A stretch of 64,000 nucleotides of DNA, taken from Rhodoferax antarcticus ANT.BR (GTDB lineage Bacteria > Pseudomonadota > Gammaproteobacteria > Burkholderiales > Burkholderiaceae_C). The notes beneath the pieces were generated by a model, which had not been told where the DNA came from, made no database searches, and saw nothing but the letters and a program-made list of their open reading frames with translations. Position numbers and translations under genes: made by a program. How positions within the stretch are numbered: position 1 is the first letter of the stretch; each line of letters begins with the position of its first letter. Location: contig NZ_MSYM01000011.1 in assembly GCF_001938565.1 (NCBI RefSeq), positions 1 through 64,000 of the forward strand, in the 5' to 3' direction. Of this stretch, positions 20,421-27,938 are shown piece after piece.

Positions 20421-21343
20421 CAGCCTCCCGAGGCGCCACCGCCGCCAAAACCGCCGCCGCCACCCGAACTGAACCCGCCACCTCTGCCGCCGAATCCGCC
20501 CCTGGAACTGCCTCCAAACCCACCGCCACCGCCCAGACCACCGCCCAAGCCCCCAGGCCCACCGCCACGCCCGGGAGGCATATTGCCGGTGGCAAAGAGC
20601 AAGGCGACCACTACGGCACCCACGCCCACCAAACCACCAATGAGCAAGCTAGCGGTCATCCCAAAGGCGATCAAACCCGCCACAGCGCCTGTGGCCACAG
20701 ACCCCAGACGCGCGCCAAAAATACTTTTAGCCACTGCGCCGATGACCGGTACGGCCACCAGCAGAAAAATCAGCAGATTGCCCAGATCCAGACCAAAAAG
20801 ATTGCCAAACGGTCCATTAGCAGCTGCGCTTGCGGCAGGCGGCGAGGGCAAAGCCTCACCGCGAACCAGGCCCATCAGCCGGTTTAGCCCGCTGTCAATG
20901 CCGCCAGCGTAATCCCCCTCACGAAAACGTGGAGTGATCGCCTCATCAATCACGCGCTTGGCCGCCAGGTCAGGAATAGCCCCTTCCAAGGTTCTGGCCA
21001 CCTCAATACGCACCCGCCGGTCTTGCACCGCAACCACCATCAGCACGCCGTCACCCACCGCTTTGCGGCCTATTTTCCAGCTGTCAGCCACACGGAAGGT
21101 GTAAGAAGCAATGTCTTCCGGCTGGGTGGTGCTGACCATCAGCACGACGATCTGGCTGCCTGATTCTTTTTCAAAGCCCGCCAGCTTGGTGTCCAACGCG
21201 CCGCGTGCCTTAGGTGCCAGTGTGCCGCTCAGGTCCATCACGCGCGCGGTTAGTGCGGGCACGGGCTGCTGGGCCTGTGCGACACCGGCCAGCAGCCACA
21301 TGCCCAGCAGAACAGCTACTAGGCGGGAAGAAAAACGTGTCAT
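20417..21343 (-). CDS. TPM-domain membrane protein, YgcG-like
   Basis: 308 residues. N-terminal signal peptide (LLGMWLLAGVAQAQ, about residues 12-25), a TPM domain (about 30-175, including GSQIVVLMVSTTQPEDIASY and GVLMVVAVQDRRVRIE), two or more transmembrane segments (about 190-255) and a glycine-rich tail. Such proteins are found beside LemA and are probably displayed on the outer face of the inner membrane; the function is unknown. It overlaps both neighbours by 4 nt. Confidence 0.9.
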   Translation of the reverse strand: MTRFSSRLVAVLLGMWLLAGVAQAQQPVPALTARVMDLSGTLAPKARGALDTKLAGFEKESGSQIVVLMVSTTQPEDIASYTFRVADSWKIGRKAVGDGVLMVVAVQDRRVRIEVARTLEGAIPDLAAKRVIDEAITPRFREGDYAGGIDSGLNRLMGLVRGEALPSPPAASAAANGPFGNLFGLDLGNLLIFLLVAVPVIGAVAKSIFGARLGSVATGAVAGLIAFGMTASLLIGGLVGVGAVVVALLFATGNMPPGRGGGPGGLGGGLGGGGGFGGSSRGGFGGRGGGFSSGGGGGFGGGGASGGW

Positions 21344-21930
21344 TTTGTATTGAAGTCCACCATCGGTGGCGTCGAAATGGCCGCCTCATTCTGTACCGTG
21401 AAGCCCGCCTTGGGCTTGTAACCCAACACCATGGCGGTCAGGTTGCTGGGGAAACTGCGCGACAGCACGTTGTATTGCAGCACCGCTTGGATGTAACGGT
21501 TACGTGCCACAGTCACCCGGTTTTCGGTGCCTTCGAGTTGCACGCGCAGGTCTCGGAAGCCGTCATTGGCTCGGAGGTTGGGATACTGCTCTGCCACCAC
21601 CATCAAGCGGCTCAAGGCAGAGCCAAGTTCGCCTTGCGCAGCCTGAAATTTCTGCAACGCGGCAGGATCGTTCAACGTTTCAGGCGTGACCTGAATCGAG
21701 GTGGCTTTGGCGCGTGCCTCAATCACTTTGGTCAGCGTGTCTTGCTCAAATGCCGCCTCACCTTTGACGGTGGCCACGATGTTTGGCACCAAATCGGCAC
21801 GCCGCTGGTACTGGTTCAGCACCTCGCTCCAGGCGGACTTGGTCTGCTCGTCAAGGTTCTGAAAGTCGTTGTAGCCGCAACCGCTCAGCGCAAGCGCTGC
21901 CGAGATCACCAAAAACCAGCGTTTCATCAT
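21340..21930 (-). CDS. lemA: LemA-family lipoprotein
   Basis: About 196 residues. Signal sequence with lipobox LALSGCGYND, then the LemA helical bundle (NLDEQTKSAWSEVLNQYQRR, RADLVPNIVATVKG). The start is one of two adjacent ATGs at 21930/21927; AGGAG sits better for 21927. First gene of the lemA-TPM-TPM unit, an arrangement seen widely in bacteria. Confidence 0.92.
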   Translation of the reverse strand: MMKRWFLVISAALALSGCGYNDFQNLDEQTKSAWSEVLNQYQRRADLVPNIVATVKGEAAFEQDTLTKVIEARAKATSIQVTPETLNDPAALQKFQAAQGELGSALSRLMVVAEQYPNLRANDGFRDLRVQLEGTENRVTVARNRYIQAVLQYNVLSRSFPSNLTAMVLGYKPKAGFTVQNEAAISTPPMVDFNTK

Positions 21931-22088
21931 CGTCTCCTGACTGCAAAAAAAGTAACGGTAGCACACGCATGCCCCGCCACCCCAAGTTGACTAGGCAGAA
22001 CTCAAGACAAAAAGATGCGTATATGGCGCCATCGGCCCGCCGCTGCAATCAAAGGCAAAATCAAACCCCACCCGAATACGCAGTTACC

Positions 22089-22538
22089 ATGTCCAAAGCA
22101 CCTCAAAAGCCGCCCTCCTTGGGCGGTTGCGTCGATGAAACACACGCCAATTTTTACGAAGCGTTGCAAACCGGCGATATCGAACGCCTGATGGCCTGCT
22201 GGGCGGATGAGGACGAAGTGATTTGCGTCCATCCAGGCAGCCCGCGGCTGGTGGGCCTGGGCGCCATCCGTGCGGCGTTTGACGCGGTCTTCAGCAGGGG
22301 CGGCGTGCGCGTTCAGGCGCAGGCCCTGCGGAAAATTGAGTCCATGACCAGCGCCGTGCACAGCGTGCGCGAACGCATTGACATCCTCACCGACGAAGGT
22401 TCAGTTGATGCGTATGCCATTGCAACCAACGTGTATTTCAAGACGGCGCAGGGCTGGCGCATGGTGGCACACCATGTCAGCGCGGGTGGTGCCAGCGAAG
22501 CTGATGACATTTCAGAGACTCCGCATGTTTTACACTAA
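22089..22538 (+). CDS. NTF2/SnoaL-like protein
   Basis: 149 residues of the nuclear-transport-factor-2 fold: ANFYEALQTGDIERLMACWADEDEVICVHPG at the start of the domain (shown in part) and GWRMVAHHVSAG near the end. Relatives are ketosteroid isomerase-like proteins of unknown substrate. The start at ATG 22089 (MSKAPQK) fits the family N terminus. A dispersed repeat lies between its stop and the next gene. Confidence 0.8.
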   Translation: MSKAPQKPPSLGGCVDETHANFYEALQTGDIERLMACWADEDEVICVHPGSPRLVGLGAIRAAFDAVFSRGGVRVQAQALRKIESMTSAVHSVRERIDILTDEGSVDAYAIATNVYFKTAQGWRMVAHHVSAGGASEADDISETPHVLH

Positions 22539-22541
22539 ATT

Positions 22542-22580
22542 GGCCTCTAGCCCAAATAGATAAAGCGTCAGCAGCTATGA
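22542..22580 (+). repeat. Dispersed repeat, copy 5
   Basis: GGCCTCTAGCCCAAATAG followed by AAAGCGTCAGCAGCTATGAA. The final ATGAA of the repeat supplies the start codon of the next gene (22577). Confidence 0.8.
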
Positions 22581-23563
22581 ACTACGTAGCGCCTTGGTGG
22601 TTGCCGGGCGGGCAATTGCAGACCATCTGGCCAGCCGTTCACGCCCGTCGCCAGCGCGCGGCATTGGGCGCTACGCCGCTGCCTTACCAACGCGAGCGCT
22701 GGCCAACCCCGGATGGCGATTTCATTGACCTAGATTGGCTGTACGCGCCGCAGGCGGGCACGTTACTGGTCATGTTTCACGGGCTGGAAGGGTCATCCCA
22801 AAGCCACTACGCACGGGCCTTTGCCGACCATGCCCGCCAGCAAGGCTTGTCCTTCGTGGTGCCGCACTTCCGGGGCTGTAGCGGCGAGATCAACCTGGCC
22901 CCGCGCGCCTACCATTCAGGCGACTACCTGGAAATTGACTGGATCTTGCAAAGTCTGCGCCAACGGCACAGCGGCGCGATATTGGTTGTGGGCGTCTCTC
23001 TGGGCGGCAACGCCTTGCTGCGCTGGGCTGAAGAGGCGGGCAGCCAGGCCTGCCACACCGTGGACGCGGTGGCGAGTATTTCCGCCCCAGTGGATCTGGC
23101 CGCCAGCGGCCAGGCCATCGGCCGTGGGTTGAATCGGCTGGTGTACACACGCATGTTTCTGGCCAGCATGAAACCCAAGGCGCGGCTCAAGCTGGCACAG
23201 CACCCAGGTTTGTTCAGTGCGCAGGCACTGCACGGCGCACGCGATCTTTATGCCTTTGACAATGTGTTCACCGCACCACTGCACGGATTCAAAAACACCG
23301 ACGACTACTGGGCCAGAGCCTCTGCCAAGCCACATCTGGCGAGCATCCGGGTGCCAACCCTGGTAGTGAATGCGCTAAACGACCCGTTTGTGCCGGCGCA
23401 CAGCCTGCCGCACGCCAGCCATGTGGGTCAAAATGTCACGCTGTGGCAGCCCCGCCACGGCGGGCATGTCGGTTTTGCCCAAGGCAGACCCCCCGGCCAC
23501 CTGCGCACCCTGCCCGAGCGAGTGGTGGGCTGGCTGCAAACCCAAGGACCTTCGCATGGATGA
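22577..23563 (+). CDS. YheT-like alpha/beta hydrolase
   Basis: 328 residues of the UPF0017/YheT hydrolase family: MFHGLEGSSQSHYAR, VPHFRGCSGEIN and the nucleophile elbow VGVSLGGNALLRW (serine near residue 143), with a C-terminal histidine in RHGGHVGF. Substrate unknown; esterase-type activity is expected. The start codon falls in the tail of a dispersed repeat. Its stop overlaps the next gene (ATGGATGA). Confidence 0.9.
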   Translation: MNYVAPWWLPGGQLQTIWPAVHARRQRAALGATPLPYQRERWPTPDGDFIDLDWLYAPQAGTLLVMFHGLEGSSQSHYARAFADHARQQGLSFVVPHFRGCSGEINLAPRAYHSGDYLEIDWILQSLRQRHSGAILVVGVSLGGNALLRWAEEAGSQACHTVDAVASISAPVDLAASGQAIGRGLNRLVYTRMFLASMKPKARLKLAQHPGLFSAQALHGARDLYAFDNVFTAPLHGFKNTDDYWARASAKPHLASIRVPTLVVNALNDPFVPAHSLPHASHVGQNVTLWQPRHGGHVGFAQGRPPGHLRTLPERVVGWLQTQGPSHG

Positions 23564-24095
23564 CATCGTCAAGCAAGCCATGGCCAAATGGCCCAACGTG
23601 CCCGATTGCTATGGCTGGCTGGGGTTGGACAACCGTGGCAACTGGTACATGCGCGACGACCGCGCCCAGACCTTGGGGGCGTTCGACAGCGGCCAGCCCG
23701 GTGCCAAAGGCTCGCTGCTGCAGCACGACAAGCTGATTGACTTCATTGGCCGCAACTACAGCGCAGATGTGCTGGGGCGCTGGTTTTTTCAGAACGGGCC
23801 GCAGCGTGTGTATGTAGAACTGCAAGCCGCACCGTTGGTCTGGCGTGTGCAGGCAGACCACTCGGTCAAAGACCACATCGGTCGCAGCGCGCAGATACAA
23901 AGCTGCTGGCTCGATGAATTGGGTCACCTATTTTTGGCGGCCGACACCGGCTTAGGGTTGGTGCACACTCAGGACATGTCGCTTGCAGCGGATGCGGTTG
24001 TGCAGGGCCTGTGGCTGCCCCAAGACGTGTCTAGCCAGGATTTGCCGGGAGAATTTGGTTTTGTTAAAAGCCCTTATTTACTACAACTAAAATAG
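23556..24095 (+). CDS. DUF2946-like protein
   Basis: 179 residues, start ATG 23556 overlapping the hydrolase stop. Begins MDDIVKQAMAKWPNVPDCYGWL and resembles proteins annotated as DUF2946 in Comamonadaceae; function unknown. No signal peptide or membrane segment. Coupled translation with the hydrolase suggests joint use. The last codons run into a stretch related to the dispersed repeat. Confidence 0.75.
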   Translation: MDDIVKQAMAKWPNVPDCYGWLGLDNRGNWYMRDDRAQTLGAFDSGQPGAKGSLLQHDKLIDFIGRNYSADVLGRWFFQNGPQRVYVELQAAPLVWRVQADHSVKDHIGRSAQIQSCWLDELGHLFLAADTGLGLVHTQDMSLAADAVVQGLWLPQDVSSQDLPGEFGFVKSPYLLQLK

Positions 24096-24129
24096 CTACT
24101 AGCGCTTTAGCCATAAGGGCTAGAGGCAT
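24089..24129 (-). repeat. Dispersed repeat, copy 6
   Basis: On the minus strand: GCCTCTAGCCCTTATGG, then AAAGCGCTAGTAGCTATTT. It overlaps the stop of the DUF2946-like gene and is one of the best matches to the consensus. Confidence 0.85.
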
Positions 24130-24254
24130 AAAAGACCATTAGTCTACAAGCCATTAAAGCGGTCAAACACAACACTGGTATAGCAAGAGCGAGCTCTGGT
24201 TGATCTGGCAGCCAACCGTCACTATTGATCGACGCCTTCGGCTGCGCACAAGGT

Positions 24255-24281
24255 TTGTGATGTTCTGAAACCACCTACAAT
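24255..24281 (+). promoter_or_regulatory. Candidate promoter of tRNA-Arg
   Basis: TTGTGA (24255-24260) and TACAAT (24276-24281) with a 15-bp spacer, 20 nt before the tRNA. Spacing is short of ideal, so this is tentative. Confidence 0.35.
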
Positions 24282-24300
24282 TCGATGTTCGGTTCAAGAT

Positions 24301-24376
24301 GCGGCTGTAGCTCAGTGGATAGAGTATTGGCCTCCGAAGCCAAGGGTCGTGGGTTCGATCCCCGCCAGCCGCACCA
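24301..24376 (+). tRNA. tRNA-Arg (anticodon CCG)
   Basis: A complete 76-nt cloverleaf: acceptor arms GCGGCTG and CAGCCGC, discriminator A and encoded CCA, D-arm with CTCAGTGGATAGAG, anticodon loop CTCCGAA (CCG) and T-arm GTGGGTTCGATCCCCGC. It is directly followed by a terminator and an integrase remnant, so its 3' end is the likely attachment site of the island. Confidence 0.97.
24356..24367 (+). other. Candidate left attachment core (attL)
   Basis: The 12 nt CGATCCCCGCCA in the T-arm and acceptor region of the tRNA recur exactly at 39540-39551. Tyrosine integrases of the P4 type commonly recombine in this part of tRNA genes. Confidence 0.45.
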
Positions 24377-24408
24377 AACCACCATTTCAGATGGTCTAAA
24401 GACCTCTC

Positions 24409-24441
24409 AAAACCCGCTACTCTCATAGGTAAGCGGGTTTT
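24409..24441 (+). terminator. Terminator after tRNA-Arg
   Basis: AAAACCCGCT and AGCGGGTTTT arms with a 13-nt loop and a following T-run, 32 nt after the tRNA. Confidence 0.85.
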
Positions 24442-24490
24442 TTATTGCCTCATGCGGTCTCACGGGCTAAAAAGACATTCCGCCACTAAA

Positions 24491-24540
24491 GCGGTATTTA
24501 TGGCGGTATCTCCAAGTACCGCCAAGTCACATACCGCCAA
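24491..24540. repeat. GCGGTAT repeats before the integrase remnant
   Basis: GCGGTAT occurs at 24491 and 24503, and its inverse TACCGCC at 24517 and 24532, just upstream of the integrase start. Related TGGCGTTAC/TGGCGGTAT words stand at 39464-39484. They look like recombinase or regulator binding repeats of the element. Confidence 0.5.
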
Positions 24541-24551
24541 AAGGGGAAAGC

Positions 24552-24745
24552 GTGGCTCTAACTGACACCTTCGTGAAGAACGTCAAACACACCGGGGCAC
24601 CTGCTGGGGACAAGCACACTGACGGCGCCGGCATGTACTTGCTGGTGAATTCAGGTGGCAAATACTGGCGCATCAATTACCGCTTTGCTGACAAGCGCAA
24701 GACGCTGGCGCTGGGCGTGTACCCAGATGTTGGCCTTGCTGATGA
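24552..24745 (+). pseudogene. P4-type tyrosine integrase, N-terminal fragment
   Basis: About 65 residues match the N-terminal DUF4102 arm-binding domain of P4-type integrases: MALTDTFVKNVKH, GDKHTDGAGMYLLV and RKTLALGVYPDVGLAD. After that the frame runs on to 24980 with unrelated, low-quality sequence; the core-binding and catalytic domains are absent. The element can therefore no longer excise by its own enzyme. Confidence 0.85.
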
Positions 24746-24951
24746 GATTAACGCGAAATTGGTCGCCTACGGATCAAAGAAAATCAAGGATGCATCGAAT
24801 CGCGGCAAAGCTGCTGCAAATGCGTTGCATGACAAGCCGAATCGGGGACGAGTTAAACGCGCAGCCAACTGCCTGCCGATCTGGTGGTGCCGCTCCAGCG
24901 CTGCAACGGATTCACGGCGTACATCTCACCAATACCAAAAAGGAAGTAACG

Positions 24952-25725
24952 ATGAACACGATTGCCACCGCCAAAACTGACGGAACCAACAAAATGACCG
25001 ACCCGCAAACACAACCCTATGAAGTCGTCCGCTTCAACGCCCTCAAGCACGGCATTCTGAGCCGCTATACCGTGCTCAGCCACGAGAGCCATGCGGACTA
25101 TGAAAGCCTGGTCAATTCACTGATGGCCGAACACCTGCCCGCTGGTGCCACCGAGCAGCATTTGATTGAGGAACTGGCCAGCGTGATCTGGCGCAAGCGC
25201 CGGGTACTGCAAGCCGAAGGTGCCACCATCAATAAGGGCTTGAAGGAATCCGCTCGCAGTGCCAAGACCGTCATTCCGGCGGCGGCACCGTTCGAGATGG
25301 GGCTATCTGGCGAGAACACCGACATACGCGATCTGATGGACTTGAAACCGGAAGATGTGACCGAAAGCCATCAAAGCGCAAAACATGACATTGCTGTCAC
25401 CGACAAAGCCAGCGCCATCCTGCGCAAAGGCGGCGACCGTGCTTATGAAAAGGCCCTGCGTGCCCTGCTGCCCGACATCTGCGAGTGGTGGCAAAACTAT
25501 GTGGATGACGAGGAATACACCGCCGATGCCACGGGGTTGGCGGCGTTCATCACCGAACACATCACGCCCTTTGTCTATCAGCAAGAAAAAGAAGCCCGCC
25601 ACCACGACGCCATCGTGAATCAAACCATTGGCGAAGGGCTTCAAGCCTACAAGCTGGAGAAGCTTTCCCGTTACGAAACACACCTGGACCGCAAATTTGA
25701 GCGCACTTTGGCCATGTTGATCTAG
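24952..25725 (+). CDS. Conserved hypothetical protein (NALKHG family)
   Basis: 257 residues. The start ATG 24952 has AAAAAGGAAG 5 nt upstream. The N-terminal part contains RFNALKHGILSRYTVL and then LIEELASVIWRKRRVLQAEGA, a pattern seen in many island- and phage-borne proteins of unknown function. The remainder is charged and helical, with no membrane segment. It stands between the integrase remnant and a zinc-ribbon protein and may belong to the original mobile element. Confidence 0.65.
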   Translation: MNTIATAKTDGTNKMTDPQTQPYEVVRFNALKHGILSRYTVLSHESHADYESLVNSLMAEHLPAGATEQHLIEELASVIWRKRRVLQAEGATINKGLKESARSAKTVIPAAAPFEMGLSGENTDIRDLMDLKPEDVTESHQSAKHDIAVTDKASAILRKGGDRAYEKALRALLPDICEWWQNYVDDEEYTADATGLAAFITEHITPFVYQQEKEARHHDAIVNQTIGEGLQAYKLEKLSRYETHLDRKFERTLAMLI

Positions 25726-25920
25726 CTGAAAGACCTTCGAGCCGCCAAAACTGCTTGAATAGGCGTCAAAAGCCAATTGAAATCGGCAACTTTTCAGGCA
25801 TGGCGAAAAGACCATGAAACCCAGCATCCATGCGGGTTAGCGGGTGATTCAAGCGGTAGACGGTGACAAGACCATGCCGAATTTGCCAAATGATTTCGGT
25901 AAAAAACAAGGAGAGCAAAA

Positions 25921-26526
25921 ATGGGCGGACGTGGAAGCGGCAGGCAGGCCACCAATTGCGGCAAGGACGTGACCGAAGAATCAACCCCGCTGGACATTCG
26001 CAAGCTGGCCCGATCTGGCTTACTGTTGCCCGGTCGCAGTTTCAGTTGGCAGTGGACGGTGGGTGACCGTCAAGTCTCCGGCATCACAATCCGCGTTGCG
26101 GTGCAGTCCGTTCAACTCTGTTACCAGCGGCGCAGCAGTGGTGAGTCCATTGATCAGTTGGTACACCTGCAAAGCACTCCATGCCAGTTTGGCGGGGCAC
26201 GGCAATGGTTTACCTGTCCGACATGTGGCAAGCGAGTGGCAGTGCTGTACGCGAGGGGCAAATACTTCACTTGCCGAACTTGCTGTAGCCTGGGCTATGC
26301 GAGCCAGAAGGAAGGTTTGGGTGACCGCTCCAGCCGTCAAGCAAACAAAATTCAAAAACGATTGGGGCGGGCAGCCGGGATTCTGCACGACGAAGGCGGC
26401 AAGCCCAAGGGGATGCATTGGCCCAGATACTTGCGGTTCAAGGCGGAGCATGACCGGCTGGTGCAGATCGGCTTGCAAGACATGGGGCGCAAGTTGGGGT
26501 TGATTCAAAAATTGCTGGATCAGTAA
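25921..26526 (+). CDS. Zinc-ribbon hypothetical protein
   Basis: 201 residues. Begins MGGRGSGR, with LDIRKLARSGLLLPG, then two CxxC pairs (CPTCGKR and CRTC) that should form a zinc ribbon near residues 99-120, then a basic helical C terminus containing PKGMHWPRYLRF. Such proteins recur in integrated elements; the function is unknown and nucleic-acid binding is plausible. Confidence 0.7.
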   Translation: MGGRGSGRQATNCGKDVTEESTPLDIRKLARSGLLLPGRSFSWQWTVGDRQVSGITIRVAVQSVQLCYQRRSSGESIDQLVHLQSTPCQFGGARQWFTCPTCGKRVAVLYARGKYFTCRTCCSLGYASQKEGLGDRSSRQANKIQKRLGRAAGILHDEGGKPKGMHWPRYLRFKAEHDRLVQIGLQDMGRKLGLIQKLLDQ

Positions 26527-26635
26527 ATCTGTTTCGCAAAATACAGTTTGAACCCGCCAGAGCAAAAGCCAGAACTAACGAGAACCGTCTGTAAACTGTA
26601 GGCATAACAATCAATACGACGGGGAGACGGTGTCG

Positions 26636-27898
26636 ATGAGTGTATTTACTTCAATTCAAGACAGTGATTTGGTGCGCAGCATCGCCAAGGCCACGACGCG
26701 GCTCGTCTATATGGCACCGGGTGTTTCAAAAGCCATCGCAGGCGCAATCAAAATCCAGCTCCAAGGGCAACGACTCATCCAAATAGCGATCGTGATCGAC
26801 GGTGACGAGGAATGTTGCAGGCTGGGCTATTGCGATGCAGAGGCGTTGGCTGACTTGAACACCGCCGCCCAAGAGCACGATATTGCCTTGCGCCGACATG
26901 CCGGTTTGCGGCTTGGTCTTTTGATGGCAGATGACGACGTGCTAATTTGGACCCCCACCCCATTGATGTTTGAGGCCCCGCGCGGCGAGTCGGAGCCCAA
27001 CGGCTTGATATTGACCCCGCAGACATTAAAAGAGTTGCCGCAGGCTCTGGGCGTTGACCCTCAGAGTCCGCCCGCGCAAATTGAAGTCGGTAAGGTACTG
27101 GTGGCGAAGGAAGAACTTGCCAAGGTGGTGGACGCCATCAAGGCCGCACCCCCAGCGCCATTTGACCTGTCCCGCCTGTCGCGCGTTTTTTCTGCCCGGT
27201 TCCAGTTCATTGAAACCGTGCTGCGCGGTGCCGAGTTGACCAAGCGTGAACTGCGCCTCGATAGCCTCATCGTCAACTCCGACGCGCCAGAAGAACTGCG
27301 CCCGCTCTTGCAAACCACAATCCAGCCCTTCAATACGGATGCCGACAAAACGGTCGATGTGCCGGTCTTGATCAACGGTGAGCAGGCGTACCGGCAAAAC
27401 GGCGAGAAGATGACCAAGCCCACCACGCAGGCCGAGATCCATGCGTACTGGAATGAGCTGACTCAGAAGTACGTCATCAACCTGCCCGGCTTTGGCAAAC
27501 TTATCCGCCACACCGACAAGACCAAGTTCGAGGCTGGTAAGGCCGATTTTGAGGTTGTGCTGACAGAGTGGGTCAATGGATTCCGCGAGGTGGTCAAGGG
27601 TGACCACGAAACGCGCGTCAGTCGTGTGGTGGACTTGATTGTTCAACGCATGGCCAACGAGCCAGAAAAGAAGCGCCTCAATCGTGAGGCCATACAAACA
27701 TTGGTACGCAAGGGGCTAGACAACCTGCGTGTGATAGATCCCAGCGTGAAAGTGGTCTACAAAAACATCACCGTCGAGTCAACCCGCGACAAAGAGTTTT
27801 TGGAGGTGCTGCGCAAAGCAGTGCCAGCCAGGGAACTCGCCAACTGGTTCCAGATTTTTGACGCGGCAGCGGTAGTCCCGCTCGGTCAGCGCAAGTAG
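26636..27898 (+). CDS. Unknown protein ahead of the type I R-M genes
   Basis: 420 residues. ATG 26636 is chosen because GGGGAGA lies 8 nt upstream; a GTG at 26630 is too close. The N-terminal 125 residues (SIAKATTRLVYMAPGVSKAI, CCRLGYCDAEAL, RLGLLMADDDVLIWTPTP) have the rhythm of a phospholipase D-like half domain but I see no HKD motif. The rest is charged and helical. No membrane segment. It ends 40 nt before hsdM on the same strand and is probably part of the same operon, so a restriction-linked role is likely but unproven. Confidence 0.6.
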   Translation: MSVFTSIQDSDLVRSIAKATTRLVYMAPGVSKAIAGAIKIQLQGQRLIQIAIVIDGDEECCRLGYCDAEALADLNTAAQEHDIALRRHAGLRLGLLMADDDVLIWTPTPLMFEAPRGESEPNGLILTPQTLKELPQALGVDPQSPPAQIEVGKVLVAKEELAKVVDAIKAAPPAPFDLSRLSRVFSARFQFIETVLRGAELTKRELRLDSLIVNSDAPEELRPLLQTTIQPFNTDADKTVDVPVLINGEQAYRQNGEKMTKPTTQAEIHAYWNELTQKYVINLPGFGKLIRHTDKTKFEAGKADFEVVLTEWVNGFREVVKGDHETRVSRVVDLIVQRMANEPEKKRLNREAIQTLVRKGLDNLRVIDPSVKVVYKNITVESTRDKEFLEVLRKAVPARELANWFQIFDAAAVVPLGQRK

Positions 27899-27938
27899 AC
27901 AACCCCATCAATCAAAAACCCAAAAAGTGAAATAGCCA

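Noticed and set aside
24952-25725. Terminase small subunit for the NALKHG-family protein
   Set aside because: Only the N-terminal NALKHG motif is suggestive and no other phage gene is present, so I left it as hypothetical.
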